In this document: positions 44,301 through 55,329 of the stretch, piece by piece
Layout of the letters: every line of letters starts with the position of its first letter
Numbering within the stretch: position 1 is the stretch's first letter
DNA from: Kingdonia uniflora
Taxonomy: Eukaryota; Streptophyta; Magnoliopsida; Ranunculales; Circaeasteraceae
Reading direction: 5' to 3'
NCBI GenBank assembly: GCA_014058105.1
Contig: JACGCM010000940.1
Coordinates: forward strand, 186,001-250,000
DNA: 64,000 nt
The notes under the pieces: model-generated
Database searches by the model: none
Told to the model about the DNA's origin: nothing
What the model saw: the letters and a program-made list of their open reading frames with translations, nothing else
Translations under genes and position numbers: made by a program

Positions 44301-45626
44301 GTCCATTCGCTATATGTCTTTTGTACCATAGTTTGCAGACATAGCGAATTATCTTGCCACATGGCACTTTCCTAGTTTATGGACCAAGCCAAATAAGAAT
44401 AAATATCTTAGTGAGGCCCGACACTTCATCTGGGATGACACATACCTATTCAAATATTGTTCTGATCAAATTATTAGAAGATGTGTCCCAGATTCTGAGC
44501 ATACCAAAGTCATAGAATTTTGTCACTCCCAAACTTGTGGTGGTCACTTCAGCTCCAAAAAGACCTCTTTAAAAATTTTACAGTGTGGATTTTATTGGCC
44601 TACCTTATTTCGCGATGCTCACAAATTTTGTAAGGCTTGTGATAGATGTCAGTGAATGGGAGCCTTGTCCCGTAGGAATATGATGCCACTAAACCCAATC
44701 TTGATCGTTGAACCATTCAATGTTTGGGGCATAGACTTTATGGGTACCTTCACCCCTTCTTCTGGGTTCACGTACATCCTTTTAGCCATTGACTATGTGA
44801 CTAAGTGGGTTGAAGTTATTCCTACCAGGATCAAATGACAGTTCGGTTGCTATTGAATTTATTAAATATAATATTTTTTCACATTTTGGAACGCTGAAGG
44901 CAATAATTAGTGATAGGGGGTCACATTTTAATAGTCGAATGTTTTTGAACTTAATGAAAAAAATTTGGAGTAATACACAAGGTTGTTACACCATACCATC
45001 CACAGACTAGTGGGCAAGTGAAGGTTTCCAATCATTAAATCAAGAATATTCTTCAAAAATTAATAAGACCAAACAGTAAAGATTGGTCAACTCGACTAAA
45101 CGATGCTCTTTGGGCTTATCGTACTGCTTTTAAGACACCTATTAGAATATCCCCTTACCGACTAGTCAATGGAAAGGCTTGCCACCTTCCAGTTGAGTTA
45201 GAACACTGAGCATATTGGGCAATAAAGGCCTTGAACTTTGACATTGGGAAGGCCGGTTTACATCGCAAGCTTCAACTCAATGAGTTAGAAGAATTAGGGA
45301 ATGATGCATACCATTCATCAAAGACTTACAAGAAGCGCATGAAAGCGTTTCACGACAAAAATATTTCGCGAAAATCATTTGAACCAAGCCAAAAAATCTT
45401 GTTGTACCCTTTTAGGTTACATTTATTTCTTGGCAAGCTACGATCACGATGGACCGGGCCTCTCACTGTTAAAACTGTATATCCACATGGGGCGGTTGAG
45501 GTTGAAGAACTGAGTACTGGCAAAATACAAAAAGTGAACGGGCGAATGCTTAAGCTTTATTATGAGCATTTTAGCTTCACCAATGAAGACTTGAAGCTTC
45601 TGGACCCAGTTTATGAGGAGTGACAT
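41339..45626 (+). pseudogene. Athila-like pol: protease, RT, RNase H, integrase
   Basis: Protease near 42130 reads LLNLGASVNLIPYSVY, with N at the usual catalytic D, then PVILGRPFLATANALINCRS. Reverse transcriptase from 43113: TGWRVCIDYRKLNSVTRKDH, YYCSLNGYFGYNQIPI (N in place of a catalytic D), PFGTFAYCRMSFGLCNAPTT and VFMDDFSLF. RNase H from 43816: LMCDASDYDIGVVLAQ. Integrase: HSQTCGGHFSSKKTSLKI, FYWPTLFRDAHKFCKACDRC, then VWGIDFMGTFTPSSGFTYIL, IISDRGSHFNSRMF, and the C-terminal part to 45623 (RSRWTGPLTVKTVYPHGAVE). Stops or shifts at about 41441, 41911, 42180, 43074, 43415, 43811, 44030, 44092, 44655, 44840 and 45010 make it inactive. Confidence 0.92.
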
Positions 45627-47030
45627 TCATATCCTTTTAACCCAACTTTCACTGAGTTTGGGGTTCCTCCATTCGTCTGGCTGAAGACAATAAATTTAGT
45701 ACTATCTGGGAGGCAACCCATATTATATCAGCAGGTACTATATTCTGATTTTCTTTTTCCCTTTTTTTAAGGTATGCTTTCAAATATTGGGGACAATACT
45801 TCTTTCCAGTTTGGGGGTGGGGGAAATTTGTTCACATTTTTCACCTTTTTAGAGGAAAGATAGGTCATTATGGTAATTTATAAGACTCTTCAGTAAGTTT
45901 CTGCAAGCTTATAAGTAATTGATATGGTCTAAATATTTTGGTCATAAAAACTGTAAAGTTAAAATTTTCATCAAATACTTGCTTAGAAAATTTAGAAACA
46001 TTATCTTAAAGCTAGATGTATTACCCTTTAATTAGAGGAAATTTCATGTTGACTGATATTTCTTAAAACAAATGCACTTCACGGTAGTGTTGCATTTATT
46101 ACTTTTGCTAGAATTTTGAATAATCAAAGGGAATCTAGTATTTGAGGTAGGAATGATCCACTACAAGGGAAACAACTGTCTAAGAATAAGTTCGATCATG
46201 AAGTAATATAATAAGGATTTCTATAAGCTAAAATAGCTCTAAAAACTTTCATGACGCAAGGCATACTCGCATGATTAGAACTAAAAGAGGAAGAATTATC
46301 ACCAATCTCGAGTATAGTCATGAACTATGTGAAAGGAGCACAGAAAAAAGTTTACTTGTGAGAATCCAGAGCCTAGGTCACGAAGGGGCACCAAACCCTG
46401 GCAACCTAAGCCAGCTGGCTAGGATTGTCGACCAACAACTCATATTATGGAGGCTTCACTAAGGAAACAAGTACAAAAATAAAAAGGCTTATAGTTATTC
46501 CCCAAAAATCAATAACAAGATTTGAATTTACTATGGCACTTGTCAAACTAATAGTTGGATTTATTTCACGAAATACGAAATGACTGGATATTGACTCAAG
46601 AGCCTCTAAATAAAGTAGTACGTACAGTAACTATTTTCACAACACTTGAGGATATTATAAAAATATGTGAAATTTCATTTAATTATTGGGTAGTATCTCT
46701 AGTTTCGGATAGTTCTCCAAGTTCTCTGATTATATATATGTGAAAGAATTAAATTTTAAGGGGTTTACCTTCTTAACGTTTTTACCATTATCAGATATCA
46801 ATAAGTTAGTTGAAATGACCTAATGAGTATCTAAACTACTATAATGCCCTTATTGACTTTTGTGGGTATAGTCACTGCAAACCCTCACGAGACAAAACTC
46901 GTCCTTAGGGGTAACCTATAGGTTTAACGGCTTGTTGCATATGCTAAATGTAATCGTCTTAACCACGAAAGAGTTATGCTTTATTATTTTCTTTGCTCGA
47001 GGACTAGCAAACTTTAAGTTTGGGGGTATT
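45627..47030 (+). other. 3' region of the Athila-like element, no envelope-like gene
   Basis: Holds ctgggaggcaacccat near 45708, a string often found after pol in this group, and a second purine tract tttgggggtgggg near 45821. Only short frames (for example 46271-46462) are present, with no signal peptide or membrane segment, so an env-like ORF is absent or destroyed. Confidence 0.55.
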
Positions 47031-48176
47031 TGATGGACATATAAAATGAGCACTATTCCCCTATGACTTAATGTTTATTATCCTTAATTTTATTATTATA
47101 CATGACTTATAAAATTAATTTTTATATTTCAGGTCACATGGAGCTCATTTACAAAATATGTACAAATACCGGGATGCATAGCTCAAAAGATGAACTGTTG
47201 GAGAAGGATGTAGAGTTGTCAAACACAAGGGTCTCACATGGGGAGATTACAATTTTGGAGGATAACTCTTGGAGGTTATGATTTTATGTACATTCATGGC
47301 ATATGTTATAAATCTCATATTAAATATAATAACCCTCTCATTCATCTATAAAAGGAGAGGTGGTGAGCTCATAAGAAGCATCCAATTTTGAGAGTTTGAG
47401 AGAATTGTAGTAGAGTATAAGAAGAAAGCATTGTTGGAGAAGTTTGAGCACTTAGAATATTTTGTAAGTTGTATTTCTCATAATAAAATTATCTTAATTG
47501 GTTATTAGTCTATGTTTATCTCATTATCATTGTATTATTTTGATTTCATAGTTGTTATAATGGCCGGCTAATTAATCTCTAGGGGTGAGGATGAAACCTC
47601 CATTAGCACATAATTTCATATATTAAGTATATTTTTCTCCTACCACATATGAGCAAATGTTAATGGAACCTATCACCATGACTTGAGAAATTCATTATCA
47701 TCTTATGATATCTTTAAATAGAGATATAAGTTGAGTTTTGTAATTCTCAAATGTCATAGTAATTATTTTTACCCAAATAGTATTAATGTTGCATTTTTCC
47801 AAAGTATGCTACTAATTAACATTTCATAGTTACTACAAAACTTTCATGAAATGTGTTTTTGGTACGTACTTAGTTCATACAATATAGTTTACTTGTCTTT
47901 TTATGTATGGGTTACATTGACATGAGTTTTATATTCGTCTTGATATTTTGGGATAAATAATGCTAAACTATTTTGATATTATGTGTTGATGGTGGTGAAT
48001 TCCGAAACCCCTAGATTTTCTTTCTTGATAAACTTGATCATTGATTTTTACGTTTTTTTTTTTTTTTGCAATTTTAGATTACTAAAACACAAATCAAAAC
48101 TATATCTAGTCCCGTTCGAAAGTGAACGACACTCTAATTTTTACCCATACTAAACACCAGATTTTGACTGTTATCA
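47031..48176 (+). repeat. 3' LTR of the Athila-like element
   Basis: Same start and end as the 5' LTR, with scattered substitutions (for example tatatatgac against tatacatgac). TATA box is at 47347-47353. Confidence 0.93.
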
Positions 48177-48737
48177 CTATGACTAGAAGGAAGCCCTTAC
48201 CCGAGTAACAATAGTTATGTTGTAGTTCTAGGATTAGTGCTTTCTTGCAATCCTCTAAAATAGTTATAATCTACTTCTGGGCTTAACCATAGCTAGTAAG
48301 TGAATTTAGACTATTTAACCAAAATTCAGTGTTATAACCATTAAACTAGATTTTAGGGCAAACACGAAGAAAACTCGTAGGAAAAATTTGACCAAGCTTA
48401 ACCATAGTTGGAAGAATTCCTCCTACACATCAGATTAAGTAAAACCTAATTTGACCAAACCCTAGATGACTAACCATGGATCTAGGATTGACATATACAT
48501 CGAAAATGCCCTACCCAGGAATTTTGATATGAATAATCCGCCTAGTAATGCTACATAATTACTATTATTGCTTTGGTTGGGCCGAATTATAGTCGTAGCT
48601 ATTCTCCTATTAATTGTTCTTGTTATTTTTTACTTTTCAATCGATCTCTTATAAAGCTTTAATTCAGCCTAGAAAGTATTTATTTTCCCAAACCTCCCTG
48701 TGGATTTGATCCCACTCATCCGTACTACAATTCGGCA

Positions 48738-50960
48738 ACCATACTTTGAGCGAGTATTATGCTAGAGGACCCCTCAAAACCTCTTATCATGGCCATTTTC
48801 CCGTTGGCCTGGAACGTTTCGTTATGCTGGTTAACAACTAGCTGCGAGTTGGTAAAGATGGAAATTTCTTTAACGCCTAGTACCAACGCTGAATCTATTC
48901 AAGACAATAGTACCTCGTATTCCACTTTGTTATTACTAAGTAGGAAGTTGACGTGTATGGCCTTTTCGATCTTATTGTTGAATAGTATTACTAAGACTAT
49001 TCCTAGGCCTGAACTACCGTCATTAACTGAGCCATCCATGTAAAAGCGTCTGCCCTTTTTATATGAGGCCTCACTATCCTCGAAAGGGGTGACTTGGTTA
49101 CTATCATCCTCGTTGATTCAGTTGTCATCGCTAATGGGGAGGTCAGACAGAAGGTCCACTACGACCTGTCCCTTAATGGCTACCCGCGACACGAGCCGAA
49201 TGTCAAACTCTCTGAGGGTTATTGCTCATTTGGCTATTTGACGGGCCTTATCTTTCTTCGCAAAGACCTTTCCCGGTGTTGGGTGGTTATAACCTTGATT
49301 TTGTGGGCTTGGAAGTATGGTTGGAGTTTTTGTGATGCATATACCAAAGCGAGTACTTGTTTTTTAGCTGTAGAATACCGTAGTTCGGCCCCCAAGAAAG
49401 TTTTACTAATAAAATATACTGGCTTTCTATTTTAGAGTTTGTTTGGATGAGAACTATACTTATTGAGTCATCTGTGTTGCCCAAATATAACCCCAGGAGC
49501 TCATGTTCTGTTGCTAAGCTGAGGATTAGGGGTGTGGCCAAGTATCGCAACATTTCCTAGAAGGTTGCTTTACACTTCTCGTTCCACTGGCACTTCTTAT
49601 TTTCTTGGATACAATAAAATAGTGGTCGGCATTTATATGAGGCTTTATAAATGAAGCAACCAAGCGCGACAATCTTCCCGACGAGAGTCTGAACCTGTTT
49701 CAGTGTTCGAGGGGATGGCATACATGCTAAGGCTCGGATCTGGTCGGGGTCAGCCTCTATCTCTCATTGAGTGACCAAGTGCCCCAGGAACTTTCCCGAA
49801 GAGATGCCAAAATTGTACTTCTCGGGGTTTAATCTCATTTTGTAGTACCTTAGTTTGGTAAACATGGTCTTGAGGTCGGCTAGGTTGTTGTCTTGTAACT
49901 TAATTTTAGCGAGCATGTCATCGATGTAGACGTCCAGTTTTACGCAACTGATCTTGAAACATTGTCGTAACTAGTCATTGGTATGTGGAACCTGCATATT
50001 TTAGGTCGAAGGGCATTATGGTATAACAATATAGACTTTATTCTGTGGTGAAAGACATGCATTCTTGGTCTTTGACAGCCAAAAGAATTTGGTTAAACCC
50101 TGAGTATTCGCCAATAAAGGACATGTGTTCATGGCCGACTGTGGAGCCTACTAGCCTTATGATGAGGGCATAGGGAAACTATCTTTTGGGTAATTTTTGC
50201 TGAGATCGGTGAAGTCAATATAGACTCGTGTTTTACCATTCTTCGTGGGGACCACCACCACATTTGCTACCCATCGGGGACAACTTATGGGTCGGATAAA
50301 CCCTGCTTTGAGTTACTTCTGGATCTCATCATTTATTTCTATTCAGAGCCGCGGGGTTGTTCGTTGTGGCTCTACTTAACGGGGGTTGCTTTTATGTTAA
50401 CATGCAGACGGTGACAGGCAATGCCAGGATCGATACCTGGCATTTCATCAAATAACCAAGGAAATACATCCTTGTATCATTGAAGGAGGGGTATAAGGTC
50501 TGAGCGTTCTTTTCCTTTCAATAGTGAGCCAATAAACATAGTTCTCATAGGGCCGTCGAGGTTAATTTTATCGACCGGCTCTACAAGAGGCGGTGCCCAT
50601 TCTCTGCTAAATGTGTTTATCATTATATTATTTTGGTTAGAGGTATGTTTTGTATCGATTTGTATGTTGCTTGGGTAGGCAGGAACGGGGGACGAGCCCA
50701 CCGCCATGGGCTCATTCCCTGTTCGCTGCTATGCTCCTACTTGTAAAGTTTTCCCTTTCTTTTTTAAGGCCACAAGAGCAGCCAAGTTTCTTAAGGAGTT
50801 GGCATGCAAAATATGAGCGGCGACCTGGCAGCCTTGTATTAAGTATGTTCCAAGTTTTGTTGGAAAACAAATTACCTACTGGTAAGAAGATGGAACAGCT
50901 CTCATTGCATGAATCCATTCTTGTCTGAGGATACCGTTGTAGTGGACTGAGGGGCAATTG
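48738..50960 (-). pseudogene. Tat protease end, reverse transcriptase and RNase H start
   Basis: Minus strand. The protease tail and linker near 50700 read AVGSSPVPAYPSNIQIDTKH and EWAPPLVEPVDKINLDG. Reverse transcriptase: FPWLFDEMPGIDPGIACHRL near 50450, and the active site VYIDDMLAKI near 49925, followed by RLNPEKYNFGISSGKFLGHL. RNase H: DGSVNDGSSGLGIVLV near 49040 and IFTNSQLVVNQHNETFQANG near 48830, where the solo LTR cuts it. Stops are frequent and several frames are needed. Order and motifs fit a Tat-group pol. Confidence 0.82.
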
Positions 50961-51921
50961 ATGATGACAAAGTTTGTTAATATAACGACTGGTCCAGCTT
51001 GTACCTGAGTCACAAGTTCACCCATGACTCACTCGGTAGACCCGTTGAATCTTGATATTTTGATCTTAGGGGGTGTCATGTAATCTTGTTTGTTCATATT
51101 TTTTAGAGCGTCATAGTATAGGATGTTTGCTCCACTTCCCAAGTCAGCCAACATGCATATAACTAAGATGCCCCCAATCATGATCCAAATGATGAGGGCG
51201 TCGTCATTTGGATGGGATACCTACCCCATGTCATTGTCGGTGAAGAAGATAGCTTGTCCTTGATGTATCTCTGGCACTGTCATCACTCCGTGAGTGGTTC
51301 AAACTGGGGTATCCCTTTATAGCGGTCGTTAAACCTTTCATTGTAGGTGAGGTGTTCTTTGTTATGCTGCCTGTAGCTGTATTCAGGCGGGTAGGATGGG
51401 TCATCAGGACTATACTGTTGATGTCATAGAAGGATCGTGTTGTCGTACGAGGCCCATTACTGTGGAGCATACCTGTCAGGTGGCGGTCACTCGTTGTGGC
51501 TAAGTTAGTGGGTTGGTCGTGGTCCACCCACGTGTTGAGTAGAAGCCCGTGGTGGTAGAGATCGATGGACCACGGGTTGTATTGGTATCTCAATAGGCAA
51601 TGGGTATGGGTTGTAAACCGGGGTGGTGTGGGGCTCCTTGATAGGTTCGTACAGTGGTGGTAAATGGGGGTAAATTTCTATATGTTGGTCGTTAGGCACC
51701 TCCTCGTGTGGTGTGGAATCACCCACGGTTTTAGATGTAGGCGAGGCGGCAGCCAGTACTTGATGTCTGGTAGCAAGATTGTCTCTCATCTCATTGTTAG
51801 CCGCTTGGAGCTGTCGTATTTGGTCTTCCTTTGTAAGTATTTGTTCTTGCAGTTGGAGGAGCACCCTGCGCATCTCTGCCATCGCTTGCTCCTGTGTTTG
51901 GTTTCGCGTAAAAACCACCAT
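50961..51921 (-). pseudogene. Tat gag N-terminus and protease, middle of gag missing
   Basis: Gag opens at 51921 with MVVFTRNQTQEQAMAEMRRV and a coiled-coil-like stretch (LLQLQEQILTKEDQIRQLQA), followed by a proline-rich part. After about 51500 the frames break up (DPSYPPEYSYRQHNKEHLTY). By about 51150 the protease text LGSGANILYYDALKNM appears, close to the DSGSSAN form. There is room for only part of a normal gag, so an internal deletion is likely. Confidence 0.7.
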
Positions 51922-51954
51922 CTTTGCGCGGCTTGGTAAAGGTATAGTCGCGTG

Positions 51955-51972
51955 AACGCAGACGGCACCAAT
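51955..51972 (-). other. Primer-binding site of the Tat element
   Basis: On the minus strand attggtgccgtctgcg follows the end of the 5' LTR, close to the ATTGGCGCCGTCTGTGGG site common in plant gypsy elements. Confidence 0.7.
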
Positions 51973-52315
51973 TATAGTCCCTGAGATCTTCCCAGAGATG
52001 ACAATGAGTAATTAGTGGTTTTGGGCTTGACACGTCTTACCGGAGGAGGGCACCACTCGGCTCTCTTCCTCTTGAATAGCTAGGGTTTTTCTAATGGGGG
52101 AGAAGACTATGAAAAAAGGTCCTTTCTTAGGTTACCTTCTCCCTCTATTTATAGGGGGAGTCTCTGACCTAGAAGTGTCCGGGAACATGTGACATGTATA
52201 ACTCCTAAGATACCCCTCCAGGATCTTAGACTTTACTTCTCCACGTAGGCAGAGCTACTGTTGCCTGTCGTGGATCGTTGAGAGATATCCCCCTAAGACG
52301 TGTTCGTCAATTGGG
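51973..52315 (-). repeat. 5' LTR of the Tat element, truncated
   Basis: Matches 29720-30080 through gtgttcgtcaattggg, then stops. About 150 bp of the outer end, including the terminal tgtaggagc, is missing, so no TSD can be read. Confidence 0.85.
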
Positions 52316-52827
52316 TAGGGCTACTATGGTTAAAGTTAGACAAAACTAGTTCATAGTAAGCTAATAGCATCTCTCTATCTTACTTTGTTTTCGCAGAATT
52401 TCAGCTTAAAAATTGCCTCCCCCATTTCATCTATGAAAATGGGTAAACTACTATATCAATAAAGATACTAAATTTAATAACTTAAAAACTTAGAGCAAAA
52501 AAAGAAGTTAATTAGCAAAGAATGGTTCAAACCTTTCTTCCCAGGGAGTTGTTTTACATCTTTGACATAAAATTCATGAATATCAACCATTGGTTTTCAT
52601 TGCAAGCTTCTTACTGAAACCTATCTCTCTCTATATATAAAGAAAGTACTATTTATTATCAGATTTGAGAAGAGTAATTAATCAGCTTTAGGATGAACCT
52701 AAGACATTTGAGGAAAATCTGATAGGGGAACGCATCGATCGTGTGTAAGAAAATATATAGATTAGAGCATTGAGAGAGTGTTTGAGGGTTGGCGAAGAGG
52801 AGCTAGGGTTTAGAGAGAGAGAGAAAG

Positions 52828-52866
<39 letters not shown>

Positions 52867-53079
52867 AATATCGGGAGAGAAGATCAATTGTAGAGAGAGA
52901 ATAGTAAGAATCAATAGCAGAAATTTTGCCTAATTTTGGCAGGTTATAATTTAGCATTTTTGGGTAGCACAAAATTTTTGGCTCCAAACCAGTTGCTGGG
53001 ATTTAAATTTAAGAATCATAACAAATCCAAGCAATCTATTGATATGCAAAATTTTGGTAATCGAATGGCCCGGATTGAA
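52316..53079. other. Unassigned DNA with GA/GT tract
   Basis: Contains agagagagagaaagagag followed by a pure GT run at 52831-52864. The surrounding text (agctagggtttagagagag) resembles a plant 5' UTR, but I see no reading frame that supports a gene. Confidence 0.3.
52831..52864. repeat. (GT)17 microsatellite
   Basis: An uninterrupted run of about 17 GT units. Confidence 0.97.
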
Positions 53080-53180
53080 ATTTGGCATAAGAGTTATTCC
53101 GTTATGTGTATAGATGCAGTTGGGCATAAAAGCCATTCACATCTAGATTCTTATCTTGTTCTCCTACATGTTATGTAACT
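53080..53180. repeat. Dispersed repeat family, copy 3 (left part)
   Basis: atgcagttgggcataaaagccattcac matches 61403-61430 (atgcagttgggtgcaaaaaccattcac) when read in short blocks. tcttatcttgttc and tatctggtcta match 2393-2440. The match to copy 1 stops at tatctggtcta and resumes at 54070. Confidence 0.55.
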
Positions 53181-53184
53181 ATTT

Positions 53185-53490
53185 ATATCTGGTCTACGCA
53201 GTATTCTTTAGTCCGCGTGGTATTCATTACTCCGCACAACTATTCATCTCCTCTAACACATCAATAAAAATATATTTACTCAGTGTGGTGTTCTTTAGTC
53301 TGTGCGGTAATCAAAAGTACACCAAACTCATTTTTTTGAGTATGAGCTCCCCACACTCAATTAAGTTCTGACAATGCTAGCTAAGCAGCCCACACCCATT
53401 TTTGGTATAGCTGGAAGGCTGAGAGTTTGAGTTGCGAGTGTGGGCTGGCAAAATAAACCCAACCCACACTCAAAATGCAACTGTTGGAGA
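53185..53490. repeat. Harbinger-related non-autonomous remnant
   Basis: The right end, read on the minus strand, gives tctccaacag ... gtgtgggttgggttt, close to the left end of the Harbinger element at 54839 (atccaacag ... gtttgggttgggttt). Left part has repeated gcagtattctttagtc and gtggtgttctttagtc words. The outer TIR bases and TSD are not preserved. Confidence 0.4.
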
Positions 53491-54055
53491 TAGAATTCCA
53501 CCCGGATTTCTAGAATTCCATCCATTCATTTAAATTATGGAGCTTAAAGACCAAAATCCATGGGTTCCTTCATTCTCTTAGAATCATTAGTTCTAGTACA
53601 CATCAAAGATTTTCATGTCTTATCAATGGGGATTTCAAGAATATATGGTCATCTTGATTCAAAATTCATAATATTTTTGCACTTTTTACTCAAGCTAATT
53701 ACAAATTAGCAACCCATGAAGCATTTTATCCCAAAGAACTTAATTTTCAAACCTATTTTACATTTTACATTTGTGCTCAAATCAATCAATTCATACAGAG
53801 ATCAAATCTTGGTTTTGATGACTAGTTTAAATAACAACCATGAAGAGTCTCAGCTTGTTATGAAACAGAAGATGAGAGAAATATAAGAGACTTCTGGGGA
53901 GAAGGAGATTGAATGAAGATACCTATGAAATTTTGGGCTGATTTTTTATTTTTATTTTGTAGAGTTATTGGGTTATTGGGGCCCTCATTCTTGCTAAATC
54001 AAAAATTTCAAACTAAACTTTGTATCCTTGTTGTTAGCAAAACATATCCTTGCTT
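53491..54055. other. Unassigned AT-rich DNA
   Basis: Two close copies of tagaattccac/tcc at the left. No frame or terminal repeat recognised. Together with the previous feature it interrupts repeat copy 3. Confidence 0.3.
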
Positions 54056-54190
54056 ATAAAGCTCCCCAATGGTTTATTACATCCAACCTGATGTTAAGAA
54101 ATATGGTTGGTCAGGGAGTTTATTATGTAAACTCCTACACTAAGCCCAACCTAACTCCAATTATGCAACATGGCATAAAAGCCTTAGCCT
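54056..54190. repeat. Dispersed repeat family, copy 3 (right part)
   Basis: atggtttattacatccaacc, tgatgttaagaaatatg, ggtcagggagttt and taagcccaacctaac match 2480-2610. It lacks a 30-base stretch (about 2518-2548) present in copy 1. Confidence 0.65.
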
Positions 54191-54838
54191 GTCACTTTCT
54201 CTTCTCAAGCTCAACCTACTAATAATCATCAAAACCTTTTCTCTTATACTATCTTATGTCTATAGGATGAATTTAGGTTAAAGGTTATGGAAACTTACTC
54301 ATAGCGATATATAGCTCTCTAAAAATCTCTAGGGTTAGGAGCCAATGGGGCACGCCAAACCCAGACTTTATTCCTAGAAGAAACCACATTTCCACTTTGA
54401 TCAAAAATCACCACCAAACTGCACATTCTACTCATTTCAATCCAAGATATTGTACCTATACTACAATGCAAACAATAAGTATATATTGAATAAGATCCCA
54501 AGGAATTGCGGCTTCCTTCAAATCCTATCTCTTCTTCAATCCAAATCTGAAATCAACTTGATGTCCTAGACACTTCAACGTTAATGAGGTGTAGTTTCAA
54601 CCTCTACATACAAACTCTAGGTCATAAAGTTCTATTGTTTTTCCTACACACTGGATTCAATAAAAGGTGGGTTTATTATTTCATATTCGAATCGATTCTA
54701 GTTCAAATTAGAAAAATATTCAATTTGTTCTTTGAAATAGTCTCCATTGAATAAAAAAAATAGTCTAAAGTTTACTAATTTGTCTTCAATTGTTGTTGAG
54801 TGAAAGAAATGAGGAGAGTGTTTGAAAGAAAGTGATAA
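54191..54838. other. Unassigned DNA left of the Harbinger element
   Basis: A minus-strand frame at 54319-54501 (CSLVVIFDQSGNVVSSRNKV) has coding-like composition but no family I recognise. The target-site copy taa of the Harbinger insertion ends this stretch (54836-54838). Confidence 0.25.
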
Positions 54839-55001
54839 GAGCATATCCAACAGGGTTTGAGTTTGGGTTGGGTTTGTCAACTCAAACCCAAACCCACACT
54901 TTTAGCCTCCTAGCAGCTCTGCTTTGGGTTTGGGTTAGCCAGCTGGATATGTTTGAACTCAACCGAGTTTGAGGAGCTCAAACTAAAAAAAAACCAGTTT
55001 G

Positions 55002-55052
55002 GCGGTGTTCTTTTTACCGCCCGGATTTTCCGGGCGGTAAAAAGAACACCGC
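55002..55052. repeat. Perfect 23-bp hairpin near the left Harbinger end
   Basis: Arms 55002-55024 and 55030-55052 pair without mismatch around a 5-base loop (attt-like). The arm contains ggtgttctttttaccgccc. Related sequence occurs near the right end. Confidence 0.95.
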
Positions 55053-55329
55053 GCGGTAAAAGGAACACCTCCAAACTCAATAATTTTTCCCTAAGCACTC
55101 CCTGGCTACCTCTTCTCTCACAAACCCAATTGTAGAGCATAAATGAGAACCTCTACGCTCTCCTCAAATAGAAAACTCTGACACCAGCAGTAATAACTCC
55201 ATACCGTCGTCCCCATCCTCCCATAACCCACCTTCAACAGCATTCTCTCAACACCCATCATCACAATTCACTCCATACCTCTACCATAACCAATCTCAAT
55301 TCTAATTATAGATCCCACCTCCATTTACT

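Larger units (their letters stand above)
37209..48176 (+). mobile_element. Athila-like Ty3/gypsy element, nearly complete
   Basis: LTRs 37209-38358 and 47031-48176 (1150 and 1146 bp) are highly similar. The TSD is perfect: ctatg at 37204-37208 and 48177-48181. The primer site tggcaccgttgcccg at 38362-38376 corresponds to the TGGCGCCGTTGCCGGG site of Athila and Tat elements. The polypurine tract tttgggggtatt is at 47019-47030. Order: leader (1.6 kb), gag, protease, reverse transcriptase, RNase H, integrase, 1.4-kb 3' region without a recognisable envelope-like gene. It is the innermost layer of a three-level nest. Confidence 0.93.
36552..48732. mobile_element. Solo LTR of Athila/Tat type, itself split by an Athila-like element
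   Basis: Left part 36552-37208 begins TGATGAGCGCATAATTATGA and has a TATA box (ctataaaagg, 37001-37010). Right part 48177-48732 ends with cctccctgtggatttgatcc ... cgtactacaatt, wording common at the end of such LTRs. The flanks cggcc (36547-36551) and cggca (48733-48737) are a near-perfect TSD. Removing the insert and one TSD copy restores the Tat RNase H reading frame (LAQ continuing to AEYMEIQ). No internal coding region belongs to it, so it is a solo LTR of about 1.2 kb. Orientation is + if judged by the TATA box. The right end lacks a clear CA. Confidence 0.75.
29720..52315 (-). mobile_element. Tat-group Ty3/gypsy element with nested insertions
   Basis: Minus-strand element. The 5' LTR is at the right (51973-52315, truncated) and the 3' LTR at the left (29720-30229). 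Going leftwards: primer site, gag (51921 to about 51100), protease (about 51160-50950), reverse transcriptase (about 50500-49600), RNase H (49130-48738, then 36540-36330), integrase (36262-35341), then a long 3' region with tandem repeats and an antisense ORF. Extra ORFs in antisense and tandem arrays between pol and the 3' LTR are known features of the Tat lineage. About 12.2 kb of the span is the solo LTR plus Athila insertion, and a hAT MITE and a gypsy fragment add more. All domains are degenerate. Confidence 0.85.

Noticed and set aside
45627..47030. Envelope-like gene of the Athila-type element
   Set aside because: No frame longer than 63 aa, no signal peptide and no membrane segment.
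52688..52987. A 99-aa minus-strand protein with a TH repeat
   Set aside because: Its core is the translated GT/GA microsatellite; no conserved part on either side.
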